Assembly (NCBI RefSeq): GCF_014647455.2
Contig: NZ_BMPF01000004.1
Coordinates: 1 to 64,000, forward strand
Length of the DNA: 64,000 bases
Source: Halarchaeum grantii
GTDB taxonomy: Archaea > Halobacteriota > Halobacteria > Halobacteriales > Halobacteriaceae
Direction of reading: 5' to 3'
Shown here: in pieces, positions 32,848 through 43,202 of the stretch
Position numbering within the stretch: position 1 is the first letter of the stretch
Layout of the letters: every line of letters starts with the position of its first letter
Translations under genes and position numbers: made by a program
The notes under the pieces: model-generated
What the model was told of the DNA's origin: nothing
Seen by the model: only the letters and a program-made list of their open reading frames with translations
Databases searched by the model: none

Positions 32848-32961
32848 ACGTCCGTACTCGCTACAGGAGGGTAATATAGCCCGCCGGTTTTCTGACTCAG
32901 AACGCCGGCTCGCTATTATATCGTCTCTACCCGCCTACTGATAGTTGAAGGTGCAATAATT

Positions 32962-33522
32962 ATGTCCACACTCGACTCCGGCATGAACCAGCTTGAGAGC
33001 AGAGTCGGCGGCCTGACCGTCGGCGGGAAAGTCCACAGCCTCAGCGCGTGGTTCGTGCTGGCGCTCCGTCTCATGATGGGCTACGCGTTCGCGTACTCCG
33101 GCTTCACGAAGATCACCGGCGAGTTCGCGGCCGGCGGCTACCTCTCGAACGTTGCGGCGACGAACGGCAACCCGCTGGCGGGCCTGTTCGCGTGGATGGG
33201 TTCGACGCCGTGGTTTGTCGAGTTCGCGAACGTCGCCGTGCCGTACGGCGAGCTGTTCATCGGCCTCGGCCTCCTCGTCGGCGCGTTCGTCCGCCTCGCG
33301 GCGTTCTTCGGCGCGCTGATGATGCTCATGTTCTACTTCGGCAACTGGGACATGGGTCACGGGTTCATCAACGGGGACTTCGCGTACATGCTCGTGTTCC
33401 TCGCGGTCGCCGCGTTCGCCGCGGGCCGCATCCTGGGCCTCGACCAGTACATCGAGAACTACGACGTCGGCGGCGAGACGCTCGTCGAGCGCTACCCCGC
33501 CCTCGAATACATCCTCGGCTAA
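32962..33522 (+). CDS. DoxX-family membrane protein
   Basis: This 186-residue protein has four membrane helices with the DoxX pattern: LRLMMGYAFAYSGFTKITG, VAVPYGELFIGLGLLVGAFV, RLAAFFGALMMLMFYFGNW and MLVFLAVAAFAAGRILGLD. DoxX proteins are linked to thiol/sulfur redox and membrane quinone functions. It is followed by a SHOCT gene 29 bases downstream. A second DoxX gene at 43203 belongs to the same subgroup. Confidence 0.85.
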   Translation: MSTLDSGMNQLESRVGGLTVGGKVHSLSAWFVLALRLMMGYAFAYSGFTKITGEFAAGGYLSNVAATNGNPLAGLFAWMGSTPWFVEFANVAVPYGELFIGLGLLVGAFVRLAAFFGALMMLMFYFGNWDMGHGFINGDFAYMLVFLAVAAFAAGRILGLDQYIENYDVGGETLVERYPALEYILG

Positions 33523-33550
33523 CCACGCCGAGACCGTTGGGAGTACAACA

Positions 33551-33949
33551 ATGCAAAATCCAATTCAAGCACGCGGGATTCGTTCTCTGGGATTCATCGT
33601 CGTTGGGGCACTGACTCTGGCCGTCGTCGCCGGAATGGCGCTAACGCACGCGACCGTCCCAGAATCAATGATGTGGAGCTGGCACGACGGCATGTGGAAC
33701 AGCGGCCACATGGCCGGCTGGGGTGGCTGGGGCTGGGGGATGATACTGTTCGGGCTCCTGTGGATGGCACTTCTGATCGCCCTCCCAGTCTACGCCGTTT
33801 ACTGGCTGACAACGCGGTCCCCTACGGACGGCCATACTGATGACAGCGCACTCGCTGTTCTCCAAGAACGGTACGCTCGTGGCGAAATCGACGACGAGGA
33901 GTTTGATCACCGTCGCGCCCGCCTGGTGTCCGACGACGATCGTTTCTGA
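33551..33949 (+). CDS. Met/His/Trp-rich membrane protein with C-terminal SHOCT domain
   Basis: The product has 132 residues. Hydrophobic helix 1 lies at about 12-32, followed by an outside loop rich in Met, His and Trp (MMWSWHDGMWNSGHMAGWGG), helix 2 at about 62-82 and a C-terminal SHOCT motif (LAVLQERYARGEIDDEEFDH). The Met/His loop could bind copper. It is one of four SHOCT proteins in this island and follows the DoxX gene as a likely operon. Confidence 0.8.
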   Translation: MQNPIQARGIRSLGFIVVGALTLAVVAGMALTHATVPESMMWSWHDGMWNSGHMAGWGGWGWGMILFGLLWMALLIALPVYAVYWLTTRSPTDGHTDDSALAVLQERYARGEIDDEEFDHRRARLVSDDDRF

Positions 33950-33960
33950 CCGCGTTGGTG

Positions 33961-36744
33961 TTACTGTCTGAGGAGGCGTCTGAGGACGTAGTGGAGGATT
34001 CCGCCGTGTTCGATATAGGTTACGGCGGCCGGCGTGCCGACCTGTGCTGTGACCGGGAACTCGACAGTCGACCCGTCCGCACGCTCGGCGATAACGGTCA
34101 GTTCGTCCATCACGTCGAGCCCGTCATCGAGGCCGTGGATCGTGAAGACCTCCGACCCATCCAGACCGAGAGATTCCCACGAGTCGCCATCATCGAACTG
34201 CAGGGGAAGCACACCCATGCCGACGAGGTTGTCGCGGTAGATGCGCTCGTAACTCTCGGCGATGGTTGCGCGGACACCGAGCAGGTCCGTTCCTTTCGCC
34301 GCCCAGTCCCGGCTAGACCCAGTTCCGAACTCCTCGCCAGCCATCACGACGAGCGGTATCCCCTCGTCCCGATAGCGGCGACTGGCTTCGAACACCGTGG
34401 TTTGTTCGTCGGTCGGGTGGTGGATCGTGTAGCCACCCTCGACGTCGTCGAGCATCTCGTTCTCGATTCGGACGTTGGCGAACGTCCCCCGCATCATCAC
34501 CTCGTGATTGCCCCGACGTGCGCCGTAGGTGTTGAACTCGTGTGGCTCGACACCGTGATCGAGCAGCCACTGACCTGCGGGGAGGTCGGGACCGAACGGG
34601 CCGGCTGGACTGATGTGGTCGGTCGTAACGGTATCGCCGAGCGTCAGTAGACAGCGTGCGTCCTCGATATCGGCGACGCCGGGTTTCTCTACCGGGAAGT
34701 CCTTGAAGAACGGCGGTTCACGGATGTATGTCGAGTCCTCATCCCACTCGTAGACGTCACCCGTGGGCGCGTCGAGAGCAGCCCATCGCTCATCGCCCTC
34801 GAACACGGAGGCGTACTTCTCCTCGAACATCTCCGGAGAGACGTTCTCGTGGATTGCGGCCTGCACGTCCGCTGCGTCCGGCCAGATGTCCGCCAGATAG
34901 ACTGGGTTACCCTCATCGTCAGTGCCCAGCGGCTCGTGTTCGAGATCGATGTCCATCCGCCCTGCGAGCCCGTAGGCGACGACGAGCGGCGGGCTCGCGA
35001 GGTAGTTCGCGCGGATCTTCGGGTGGATACGCGCCTCGAAGTTCCGGTTCCCGGAGAGAACGCTCGTCGTCCAGAGGTCGTGGTCGTCGATTGCCTGCTC
35101 GATGGGATCGGGAAGCGGCCCAGCGTTACCGATACAGGTGGTACAGCCGTAGCCGACGACGGCGTACCCGAGCTCTTCGAGATACGGAAGCAGCCCCGAT
35201 TCTTCGAGATACTGCGTGACGACACGGCTACCCGGTGCGAGACTCGTCTTGACGTACGGCGGGACGTCTAGGCCTTTCTCGACGGCGTTCTGGGCGAGCA
35301 GTCCAGCAGCGATCATCACCGACGGGTTCGACGTGTTCGTACAGCTCGTGATGGCGCTGACGAGGACGTCTCCGTGTCCGATTTCGACCGTCTCACCGTC
35401 GAGGTCGACCTCGACACGTTTGGTTAACGGGTGCAGTTCCGATTCGGGTTCGACCTGAACGCCACCGTCGGTCTCCGCATCAGCTGCACCACCCTCACCG
35501 AGCCACCGCTGCAAGGCGTCCTCGTCGACATCATCGAGGTCGTCCTCGAACTCCCCGTGGAGAAGTCCCCGGAAGCTCTGTTTCACGTCCCCCATCGGAA
35601 TCCGGTCCTGTGGCCGCTTGTGTCCGGCCAGACTCGGTTCGACTGTCGAGAGGTCGAACTCGACGACCTCAGTATATTCTGGTTCCTGTTCCCCGAACAG
35701 CCCTTGGGCTTCGAGGTACTCGCGAACGAGGTCGACGTGGTCGGGATCACGCCCGGTGAGTTCGAGATACTCGAGCGTCTGCTCGTCGACCGGGAACATA
35801 CTGATCGTCGAGCCCTGTTCGGGCGCCATATTGGCGATCGTGGCCCGGTCGGGGACTGTGAGATTCTCCACACCGGGACCGAAGAACTCCACGAACCGGT
35901 CGACGACGCCGACCTCGCGGAGTCGTTCGGTGATGTGGAGCACGAGATCCGTAGCCGTCGCGCCCTCGGGTAATTCGCCTTCGAGACGGACGCCGACGAC
36001 CTCGGGGAGTTTCATCGTGACCGGTTGACCGAGCATCGCCGCTTCCGCTTCGATGCCGCCGACGCCCCAACCGACCACACCGATGCCACCGATCATCGGG
36101 GTGTGGCTGTCCGTGCCGACGAGCGTGTCCGGCAGGAGCCAGTTCTCGCCGTCTTGCTCGCGGGCGTGGACGACCCGACCCAGATGTTCGAGATTCACCT
36201 GGTGGACGATACCGGTCCCCGGCGGGACGACGTTGAAGTTCTCGAAGGCGTTCTGCGCCCACTTGATCGCGCGATACCGTTCGGCGTTTCGCTCGTACTC
36301 CAGTTCGACGTTCTTCTCGTAGGCGTCCTCGGAGTCGAAGTAGTCGACCTGGACGCTGTGGTCGATCACGAGATCAATAGGAATCTCCGGTTCGACCAGG
36401 GTGGGATCTCGGTCTTTGCGGTCGACCTCGGATCGAAGGGCCGCCAGGTCGACGACTGCGGGTACACCGGTGAGATCTTGCAGGACGACTCGTGATGGAG
36501 AGAACGGAACCTCTGCGTCCGGTACGTCTGGCTTCCAGCCAGCAGCATTCTTGACATCCGCTGCAGTAACAGTTTCGCCGTCGGCGTTCCGGAGCACCGA
36601 CTCAAGCAGAATACGGATGCTCACAGGGAGCGTGTCGAGGTCACAGAGCCCCTGCTCTTCGAGTGCTCGAAGATCGGCCATCTTGTACGTCGTCCCGTCG
36701 ACGTCGAGCTCGCGGACGGCATCGAACGGAAGTGTATCAGTCAT
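33961..36744 (-). CDS. acn: aconitate hydratase
   Basis: The protein has 927 residues from ATG 36744. It shows the AcnA pattern: GTDSHTPMIGGIGVVGWGVG, ISCTNTSNPSVM with the first cluster Cys, the GCTTCIGNAGPL pair of cluster Cys residues and the C-terminal swivel (AGEEFGTGSSRDWAAKGTDL). It interconverts citrate and isocitrate with a [4Fe-4S] cluster. It lies inside a copper island, where exposed Fe-S dehydratases are the main target of Cu(I). It may be an extra, damage-tolerant copy. It converges on the SHOCT gene with 11 bases between them. Confidence 0.95.
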   Translation of the reverse strand: MTDTLPFDAVRELDVDGTTYKMADLRALEEQGLCDLDTLPVSIRILLESVLRNADGETVTAADVKNAAGWKPDVPDAEVPFSPSRVVLQDLTGVPAVVDLAALRSEVDRKDRDPTLVEPEIPIDLVIDHSVQVDYFDSEDAYEKNVELEYERNAERYRAIKWAQNAFENFNVVPPGTGIVHQVNLEHLGRVVHAREQDGENWLLPDTLVGTDSHTPMIGGIGVVGWGVGGIEAEAAMLGQPVTMKLPEVVGVRLEGELPEGATATDLVLHITERLREVGVVDRFVEFFGPGVENLTVPDRATIANMAPEQGSTISMFPVDEQTLEYLELTGRDPDHVDLVREYLEAQGLFGEQEPEYTEVVEFDLSTVEPSLAGHKRPQDRIPMGDVKQSFRGLLHGEFEDDLDDVDEDALQRWLGEGGAADAETDGGVQVEPESELHPLTKRVEVDLDGETVEIGHGDVLVSAITSCTNTSNPSVMIAAGLLAQNAVEKGLDVPPYVKTSLAPGSRVVTQYLEESGLLPYLEELGYAVVGYGCTTCIGNAGPLPDPIEQAIDDHDLWTTSVLSGNRNFEARIHPKIRANYLASPPLVVAYGLAGRMDIDLEHEPLGTDDEGNPVYLADIWPDAADVQAAIHENVSPEMFEEKYASVFEGDERWAALDAPTGDVYEWDEDSTYIREPPFFKDFPVEKPGVADIEDARCLLTLGDTVTTDHISPAGPFGPDLPAGQWLLDHGVEPHEFNTYGARRGNHEVMMRGTFANVRIENEMLDDVEGGYTIHHPTDEQTTVFEASRRYRDEGIPLVVMAGEEFGTGSSRDWAAKGTDLLGVRATIAESYERIYRDNLVGMGVLPLQFDDGDSWESLGLDGSEVFTIHGLDDGLDVMDELTVIAERADGSTVEFPVTAQVGTPAAVTYIEHGGILHYVLRRLLRQ

Positions 36745-36815
36745 AGTATCTACACCTGGGATTGGCAGTCGTATCAATCCCTCTCCGAATCCGATTCGAC
36801 GAGAATCGGGATTTG

Positions 36816-37013
36816 TTACGCAGAGGCATCGTATCCAGCGTCTTCGACCACAGTCACAAGCTCATCCCGTTCAGCGGACCCCTCGACCGTCGCGGATTCT
36901 GAGTCACGATCCGCAGTAGCGGACGTAACCCCCTCAACTTCTTCGAGTGCCTCTTCGACGGTCTGCTCGCAATGTTCACAGGTCATTCCTTCGACGGTGA
37001 TTGTCTGAGTCAT
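36816..37013 (-). CDS. HMA-domain metal chaperone
   Basis: This 65-residue HMA domain (TQTITVEGMTCEHCEQTVEE, then VVEDAGYDASA) has the CxxC copper site at about 11-14. It is very similar in length and sequence to the 31342 chaperone, likely a duplication. It lies between aconitase and the divergent Lrp-TRASH gene. TTAGAATCCAA lies 44 bases upstream of the start. Confidence 0.9.
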   Translation of the reverse strand: MTQTITVEGMTCEHCEQTVEEALEEVEGVTSATADRDSESATVEGSAERDELVTVVEDAGYDASA

Positions 37014-37056
37014 ATCCATTCGTAGATAGGGGCGAGTATTCTATGTGGTTTTCTGC

Positions 37057-37067
37057 TTAGAATCCAA
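37057..37067. promoter_or_regulatory. putative metal operator TTAGAATCCAA upstream of an HMA gene
   Basis: The box is 44-54 bases before the start of the 36816-37013 chaperone and about 80 bases before the divergent Lrp-TRASH regulator. It could serve both promoters. It matches the copA box at ten of eleven positions. Confidence 0.5.
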
Positions 37068-37147
37068 TGTTGTCGCAGCCCTAGATCACCGATTTCGAAG
37101 GTGTGTTGTGGGCAACAATAATGTATCCTGCGAGACGAAGCGGTCGT

Positions 37148-37738
37148 ATGCGCAATTTGGATGAAACCGACTTAGAAATCCTCTCGTTACTCGCTGATGA
37201 CGCCCGCCGCCCGTTCAGCGATATTGGCGAGGAGGTCGACTTGTCGGGGCCAGCCGTTTCTGACCGGGTAAAGCGATTACAGGAAGCTGGCATCATTAAC
37301 AACTTCACGATTGACGTCAACCGGGCTCATCTCCGAGCTGGTGTACCGGTATTTATTCAGGCCGAAATCGGCTCAGCGTCGTTGGAGGCCGCCCGCGAGC
37401 GGGCTCGAGAGTCAGATGGCGTTGAACACGTCTTCACGACCTCCGAAGGAGATCTTTGGTTCTATGCCCGTGTTGAAGCCCAGAACGTACGTCAGTGGGT
37501 AGATGGACTCTTTAACGAGATCGATGTAGCAGATTACACCGTCACACTAATTGACGAGCTTGAATGGACGCCGTCCGTTGATGGCGTCGAATTTGCACTC
37601 ACCTGTGCTGAATGTAACAATACCGTTGATAATCAAGGTGAAACGACGAGAATCGACGGAGAGATCTATCACTTCTGTTGTCCGTCCTGTCTCACACGGT
37701 TCGACGATCGGTATCAGCGACTCGAAGAGGGAGCGTAA
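37148..37738 (+). CDS. Lrp/AsnC regulator with C-terminal TRASH metal-binding domain
   Basis: The protein has 196 residues from ATG 37148. It has an N-terminal HTH (RRPFSDIGEEVDLSGPAVSD), an AsnC-like middle and a C-terminal TRASH domain with CAECNNTVDNQG...YHFCCPSC. TRASH domains bind copper or related metals. Lrp-TRASH proteins are known copper-responsive activators of haloarchaeal copper ATPases. It lies 94 bp upstream of copA in the same direction, so copA is its most likely target. Confidence 0.9.
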   Translation: MRNLDETDLEILSLLADDARRPFSDIGEEVDLSGPAVSDRVKRLQEAGIINNFTIDVNRAHLRAGVPVFIQAEIGSASLEAARERARESDGVEHVFTTSEGDLWFYARVEAQNVRQWVDGLFNEIDVADYTVTLIDELEWTPSVDGVEFALTCAECNNTVDNQGETTRIDGEIYHFCCPSCLTRFDDRYQRLEEGA

Positions 37739-37745
37739 CGCTGTC

Positions 37746-37758
37746 TTTGGAATCCAAA
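37746..37758. promoter_or_regulatory. near-palindromic operator TTTGGAATCCAAA upstream of copA
   Basis: The 13-mer is a perfect palindrome around its central A (TTTGGA-A-TCCAAA), 75 bases before the copA start and just after the Lrp-TRASH stop. It is the best-formed copy of the island motif and suits a dimeric regulator. Confidence 0.6.
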
Positions 37759-37832
37759 TTTTCCTGCAGTCGAAACCCCGCCTCTCGAAGCAGTAAATCG
37801 CCTAAACCTAGACCCCGTATAGTAGAACAAGC

Positions 37833-40439
37833 ATGACAAGCCAAACAATCCATCTTGATATCACGGGAATGTCCTGCGCCAACTGTTCGGCGACGATCCA
37901 GGACACTCTCGAATCGCTCGACGGGGTATCGGAGGCGGATGCGAACTTCGCCACCGACGAGGGTTCCGTCACCTACGACCCTGAAGAGGTATCGCTCAAA
38001 GAAATCTACGACGCGATCGACGAGGCCGGGTACGGCGCAGTCTCTGAGACGGTAACGATTGCCATCTCCGATATGACCTGTGCCAACTGCGCCGAGACCA
38101 ACCAAACCGCTCTTGAAAATATTCCGGGCGTCGTTAATGCGGAGGTCAATTACGCAACCGACGAAGCACAGGTCACCTACAATCCTGCGGAAGTATCTAT
38201 TGGTGCGCTGTACGATGCTATCGAGGAGGCTGGCTACTCGCCCGTCCGCGAAGATGGTGCCGACGAAGAGTCGGGCCAGGACGCACGAGATGCCGCCCGT
38301 CAAGCCGAAACTCGGAAACAACTCAGGTTGACCCTCTTTGGGGCAGTGTTATCGGCACCGTTGCTCTTCTTCCTCATCGACAATTATCTGCTCGGTGGCG
38401 CGATCGTCCCTGAAGCCGTCTTCGGTGTGGAACTTGGCTGGGTTGAGTTCCTCCTCGCCACGCCGGTACAGGCGATCCTCGGCTGGCCGTTCTATAAGAA
38501 CTCGTACAAGGCGATCGTGAAGAACGGCCGCGCCAATATGGACGTGCTGATTGCGATCGGTTCAACAACGGCCTATCTATACTCTGTGGCAGTCCTTGCT
38601 GAACTCATTGCAGGTGGACTTTATTTCGACACGGCAGCCCTCATCCTCGTGTTCATCACGTTGGGTAACTATCTCGAAGCTCGGTCGAAGGGCCAAGCGG
38701 GTGAGGCCCTCCGAAAGCTCCTCGAAATGGAAGCCGAAACGGCGACCATTGTCCGCGAGGACGGCAGTGAAGAAGAAGTTCCACTCGAAGAGGTCACAAC
38801 TGGTGACCGGATGAAAATTCGTCCAGGTGAGAAGATTCCCACAGACGGTGTCGTTGTCGACGGTCAGTCTGCCGTCGACGAGTCAATGGTCACTGGCGAA
38901 TCTGTGCCTGTCGAGAAAGAGGAGGGCGATGAGGTCGTCGGCTCGACGATTAACGAGAACGGCGTCCTTGTCGTGGAGGCGACGAAGGTTGGAGAAGACA
39001 CGGCCCTCCAACAGATCGTCCAGACAGTCAAGGAGGCCCAGTCGCGCCAGCCCGACATCCAGAATCTCGCCGACCGCATCTCCGCGTACTTCGTGCCTGC
39101 GGTCATCGCGAACGCCCTTCTCTGGGGTGTCGTCTGGTTCCTGTTCCCCGAGGCTCTCGCTGGCTTCGTCGACTGGCTCCCGCTGTGGGGTCAGGTTGCT
39201 GGCGGCCCGGCCCCGGTCGGTGGGACCGTTTCAGTCTTCGAGTTCGCGATAATTGTCTTCGCGTCCTCGATCCTCATCGCCTGTCCCTGTGCGCTGGGGC
39301 TGGCGACGCCCGCAGCGACGATGGTCGGGACGACGATTGGTGCCCAGAACGGCGTCCTGTTCAAGGGCGGTGACATCCTCGAACGCGCAAAAGACGTCGA
39401 CACGGTCGTCTTCGACAAGACGGGCACCCTCACGGAGGGTGAAATGGAACTCACCGACGTGGTCGTCTTTGATAGCGATGGAAATGTGGTGACTGACGGT
39501 GGCGAGCCGACCCCAGATGGTGGACAGCTCAGCACCCGTGAGCGCCTCTCAGAGGATGATGTGCTTCGACTGGCGGCGATAGCTGAAAGCGGCAGCGAAC
39601 ACCCGCTCGCCCGTGCAATCGTCGAAGGGGCCGAAGAACGCGGCCTGGACGTGACTGAGCCTGACGACTTCGAGAACGTTCCGGGCCACGGGATCAAAGC
39701 AGTCATTGGTGACAGCGAGGTGCTGGTCGGCAACCGCAAGCTGCTGCGGGACAACGGGATCGACCCCTCTCCCGCTGAGGAGACGATGGAACGCCTCGAG
39801 AACGAGGGGAAGACGGCGATGCTGGTCGCCTACGAGGGGGAGCTCGTGGGTGTGGTCGCCGACGCCGACACAGTGAAGGAAAGCTCCAAGCAGGCTGTCA
39901 CAGCACTCCAAGAGCGGGGAGTTGACGTGATGATGATTACGGGCGACAACGAGCGAACTGCCCGTGCGGTCGCTAAACAGGTGGGTATCGACCCGAAGAA
40001 CGTCCGCGCAGGAGTCCTTCCTGAGGACAAGTCCAACGCGGTCGACAGTATTCAAGACGAGGGCCGGCAGGCGATGATGGTCGGTGACGGCGTCAACGAC
40101 GCTCCGGCACTCGCGGTCGCACACGTCGGGACAGCAATCGGCTCCGGCACCGACGTCGCCATCGAAGCTGCAGACGTCACGCTGATGCGAGACGACCCGC
40201 TCGACGTGGTAAAGGCGATCCGAATCTCAGACGCGACACTCCAGAAGATCAAACAGAACCTCGTGTGGGCGCTCGGTTACAACACGGCGATGATTCCGTT
40301 AGCGTCGCTCGGCCTCCTCCAGCCCGTGCTCGCTGCAGCAGCAATGGCGTTCTCGTCGGTGTCGGTGCTGACGAACAGTCTCCTGTTCCGGCGGTACACC
40401 CCCGATCACGACTACAAGCTCTTCGGATTTCTTCGCTAA
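37833..40439 (+). CDS. copA: CopA-type P1B ATPase with two HMA domains, Cu(I) exporter
   Basis: This 868-residue ATPase has two N-terminal HMA domains with Cys15/Cys18 (MSCANC) and Cys83/Cys86 (MTCANC), an actuator with TGES, the transport motif Cys484-Pro-Cys486 followed by ALGLATPAA, Asp528 in [10 protein letters not shown] and [13 protein letters not shown] near the end. This is the P1B-1 (CopA) class exporting Cu(I) from the cytoplasm. The second HMA reads [14 protein letters not shown], slightly off consensus. It is preceded by an Lrp-TRASH regulator and a palindromic box and followed by a small wHTH gene. Confidence 0.95.
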   Translation: MTSQTIHLDITGMSCANCSATIQDTLESLDGVSEADANFATDEGSVTYDPEEVSLKEIYDAIDEAGYGAVSETVTIAISDMTCANCAETNQTALENIPGVVNAEVNYATDEAQVTYNPAEVSIGALYDAIEEAGYSPVREDGADEESGQDARDAARQAETRKQLRLTLFGAVLSAPLLFFLIDNYLLGGAIVPEAVFGVELGWVEFLLATPVQAILGWPFYKNSYKAIVKNGRANMDVLIAIGSTTAYLYSVAVLAELIAGGLYFDTAALILVFITLGNYLEARSKGQAGEALRKLLEMEAETATIVREDGSEEEVPLEEVTTGDRMKIRPGEKIPTDGVVVDGQSAVDESMVTGESVPVEKEEGDEVVGSTINENGVLVVEATKVGEDTALQQIVQTVKEAQSRQPDIQNLADRISAYFVPAVIANALLWGVVWFLFPEALAGFVDWLPLWGQVAGGPAPVGGTVSVFEFAIIVFASSILIACPCALGLATPAATMVGTTIGAQNGVLFKGGDILERAKDVDTVVFDKTGTLTEGEMELTDVVVFDSDGNVVTDGGEPTPDGGQLSTRERLSEDDVLRLAAIAESGSEHPLARAIVEGAEERGLDVTEPDDFENVPGHGIKAVIGDSEVLVGNRKLLRDNGIDPSPAEETMERLENEGKTAMLVAYEGELVGVVADADTVKESSKQAVTALQERGVDVMMITGDNERTARAVAKQVGIDPKNVRAGVLPEDKSNAVDSIQDEGRQAMMVGDGVNDAPALAVAHVGTAIGSGTDVAIEAADVTLMRDDPLDVVKAIRISDATLQKIKQNLVWALGYNTAMIPLASLGLLQPVLAAAAMAFSSVSVLTNSLLFRRYTPDHDYKLFGFLR

Positions 40440-40456
40440 CCGTCACCTCTAGATCA

Positions 40457-40681
40457 ATGTCGAATATTTCCCGGCACACGGTTCGAAGGTACCTCGTCGA
40501 GACAGCCAGTAGCGAACCGACATACCTCCGGGCTCGCGAGATTGCCAGCGACCTCGACGGATCTCCCAAGGCAGTCGCGCAGTATCTCAGCCAGCTCCAG
40601 GACGAACTCACAATCGTTTCACTCGAACAGTGGGGGCGCTCGAAAAGCACGACGTGGCGATTGGAGGTGAACGGGTCGTGA
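40457..40681 (+). CDS. small winged-helix protein (DUF7123-like)
   Basis: This 74-residue protein has a single winged helix (HTVRRYLVETASSEPTYLRA, REIASDLDGSPKAVAQYLSQ) and ends KSTTWRLEVNGS. It resembles the haloarchaeal DUF7123 family. It starts 17 bases after copA and its TGA overlaps the GTG of the DUF63 gene, so copA, this gene and DUF63 appear to form one operon. It may adjust expression of the operon. Confidence 0.75.
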   Translation: MSNISRHTVRRYLVETASSEPTYLRAREIASDLDGSPKAVAQYLSQLQDELTIVSLEQWGRSKSTTWRLEVNGS

Positions 40682-41679
40682 GTACTGTCACCCGCCGCGT
40701 CGAGACTGTCCTTCCGGAGACCGGCTCACGCGAGTGGTGGGCGCTGTACCTGCTGGCCCCGCTCGTCCTCCTCGGTGGGGGCATCCTCGTGTTTCCGACG
40801 TTGGTCTACGACCGGTTCATCTGGCAGTATCTCTGGGGACCAGTCGTCGCCGATGCGGCCGGTCAGCCAGTCACGCACGAGGGGGTTCGTGCTGTCCAGG
40901 GCTACAACGCGGTGAACACGGTAATCTACCTCGCGGCAGTCGTATACAGCCTCCCCGGACTACGTGCGTATCTCGACCAACTCGACGTCACGTTCGACGC
41001 ACGACTGGCCTACGGGTTCGCTCCGATCATCATCGCAGGTGGGGCGATGCGCGCCCTCGAGGATCTCGGGCTGCTCGGGGACTACGCGGTGTGGTTCATC
41101 ACGCCATCGATTTACATCGTCGTCACCGCTGTCACCATCCTCGCGCTCGGTGTCGGTGCACTCTTGCGTGACCAAAATATCGGATCTATCCCGCTAACAG
41201 TCGGGCTCGTCGGGTCGGTGTGGGCTGTCGGGGCCGTCTGGTGGGCTGTTTGGCACGGCCTCTCGACATCGACCCCACTCCGCCTATGGGTTCCTGTCGC
41301 GACGACGGGGATAGCGCTCGGCGTAACCGCACTCTACTACTGGGGCGCGAGTTTCGTCAATATCACACACCTTCGACACCCGCTAATTCTGCTGGCCGTT
41401 TTCGGCCAGTTGTGGGACGCTGCGCAGAATCTCATCGGTGTGACGTTCCTCGGCTACTCCCCAAAGCTGGTCGTGACGAATCTCGTGTACCAGGCGACTG
41501 GATTCTCCGGATCGACGTTCGTGCTGAAACTCGTCGTGACTGTCGGCATCGTGTGGTATCTCGCCGATGCGAAAGAGGAGATGAATCACACGTGGTGGTG
41601 GCTTATGACGTTCTTCATCGGAGCGATCGGACTCCCGATGGGCGTTCGTGGGTCACTTCGGATGCTGTTGGGAGCTTAA
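40678..41679 (+). CDS. DUF63 family membrane protein
   Basis: This 333-residue protein has about eight to nine membrane helices and the DUF63 markers VQGYNAVNTVIYLAAVVYSL, YGFAPIIIAGGAMRALEDLG and TPSIYIVVTAVTIL. DUF63 is an archaea-specific family of unknown function. The GTG start overlaps the previous stop (GTGA). Its place in a copA operon hints at a link with metal or membrane stress; that is inference only. Confidence 0.88.
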   Translation: MSTVTRRVETVLPETGSREWWALYLLAPLVLLGGGILVFPTLVYDRFIWQYLWGPVVADAAGQPVTHEGVRAVQGYNAVNTVIYLAAVVYSLPGLRAYLDQLDVTFDARLAYGFAPIIIAGGAMRALEDLGLLGDYAVWFITPSIYIVVTAVTILALGVGALLRDQNIGSIPLTVGLVGSVWAVGAVWWAVWHGLSTSTPLRLWVPVATTGIALGVTALYYWGASFVNITHLRHPLILLAVFGQLWDAAQNLIGVTFLGYSPKLVVTNLVYQATGFSGSTFVLKLVVTVGIVWYLADAKEEMNHTWWWLMTFFIGAIGLPMGVRGSLRMLLGA

Positions 41680-41707
41680 CGATGGCCTCAAAGATTGGCA
41701 AAAACCG

Positions 41708-42883
41708 ATGACACGAACGTCCAAAATTGCGGTAATAGGTGGAGGGATGGCCGGGCTTGCAGCAGCTGCTGGATTCGACGACGCTGGATTCGTCGTCGAA
41801 CTATATGAGCGGCAGTCCTACGATAGCAAACGCGTTAATTGCGGAGAAGCGATGACAGCGGTATCGAAGATCCCACTCGAGCCGACTGTAGAGAACGGCT
41901 TTCTCAATCCGCTGCCAGCGATGGAAGTGGAGGTGTATGACGGAATCGACGCCGATCGCCACCGCACTGGAGCCGGCACCTTTCCTGCTGCGGATACATA
42001 TATAACGGACCGAAATGTCGTTGAGCAGTCCTGGGCAGAACAACTCTCAGAGAAGGGTGTTGACATCCACGAAAACCAGTCTATCACACGGACAGATTTC
42101 CACGAGTTCACCGATGAGTATGATCTCGTCGTTGATGCAACCGGTCAGCCATCACTCTCTAGTAAAGCGCTCGGAACAACCAACGAGTATTCAGGATATA
42201 TGGTAGCGCTTAACAGTGATGTCGAAGGGGACTTCACCGAGTTGTACCCGAACAGCCGGATAATTCTGGAGAACTATACAGGGTACTCGTGGGCATTCCC
42301 GAAGACATCGCAACGAGCCAACGTTGGTATCGGCTGGACGGTCAGTGACCGGCCTAGTGATTATATGAAGGCATTGAGGGAAGCCTGTAAGCGGAATGGG
42401 TGGCCAGTCCCGTCGCAGGAACGGACGAACGTCGCAATCATTCCCGAGGGACCAAGCCTTGATCCCGACAGAACCTATCTACCGGAGCATTCCGTCGTAC
42501 GGGTGGGTGATGCTGCAGGTATCGCAAACCGACTCACCGGAAAGGGGATCTCACAGGCCGTTGAATCGGGATTCTTGGCCGCAGAGTTGGCTAACAGCGG
42601 CCAATTACACAATTTTCCTGACAGTTTATATCAGAGGATGAAAACGGAGTACATTTTCGCCACAGTTGTGAGATACTTTCTTGAAACTCGTAATCCCAAG
42701 GTTCTGGGAGCAGCAATTCGTGCCGCTGCCGGGATCGATATTGAAGACGTTGACCGGTCTCCGAGTACAGTTCTACTGCGTCTCCTCCGCCACCCTGTTT
42801 TGTTTGCCCGTATTTTCTCGAGACGACGAGTTTTAAACCGTGTCTATGGAGGAATGACTAACCAATGGGAGTTGATTAATTGA
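41708..42883 (+). CDS. FAD-dependent oxidoreductase, geranylgeranyl reductase-like
   Basis: The protein has 391 residues from ATG 41708. The N-terminus is an FAD-binding Rossmann fold (IAVIGGGMAGLAAAAGFDDA), with YERQSYDSKRVNCGEAM, a middle VDATGQPS and a C-terminal FAD motif VVRVGDAAGIANRLTGKGIS. This is the pattern of geranylgeranyl reductases, which saturate archaeal lipid chains, and of related halogenase-like oxidoreductases. It follows DUF63 by 28 bases. Its codon use is less GC-rich than the genes around it. Confidence 0.82.
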   Translation: MTRTSKIAVIGGGMAGLAAAAGFDDAGFVVELYERQSYDSKRVNCGEAMTAVSKIPLEPTVENGFLNPLPAMEVEVYDGIDADRHRTGAGTFPAADTYITDRNVVEQSWAEQLSEKGVDIHENQSITRTDFHEFTDEYDLVVDATGQPSLSSKALGTTNEYSGYMVALNSDVEGDFTELYPNSRIILENYTGYSWAFPKTSQRANVGIGWTVSDRPSDYMKALREACKRNGWPVPSQERTNVAIIPEGPSLDPDRTYLPEHSVVRVGDAAGIANRLTGKGISQAVESGFLAAELANSGQLHNFPDSLYQRMKTEYIFATVVRYFLETRNPKVLGAAIRAAAGIDIEDVDRSPSTVLLRLLRHPVLFARIFSRRRVLNRVYGGMTNQWELIN

Positions 42884-43202
42884 CATCCGCTCGAGTTAAA
42901 TTCTCAGAATCTGTTAGCTACTGGGAGGATCGGTAAGTACAGAGGATTAAATCAGCAAATGGAGTCCCTCAAGCGAATTTTCCGAGATCCAGAATTCGGT
43001 GGGCTCGGCTTCATCAGTGTTCCCGCTTACACGCCCCAGCACACAATCAGTCCGTAGAGGGTGACCGAATTCCTTCTTGAGAATCATCCAACTCACCTCG
43101 GATATCCGCGTTCCTGAAATGAGCCCCGACTCTTAGAAATCACGAACACCATCAATCTTTTTTACTACATCTGACAAAATCAGCCGTGAGGTGAAGTATG
43201 CC
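42884..43202. other. 319-bp intergenic stretch
   Basis: No gene or strong repeat is seen. It contains the promoter of the DoxX gene, with an AT-rich block near 43150-43175 (TTTTTTACTACAT). Confidence 0.4.
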
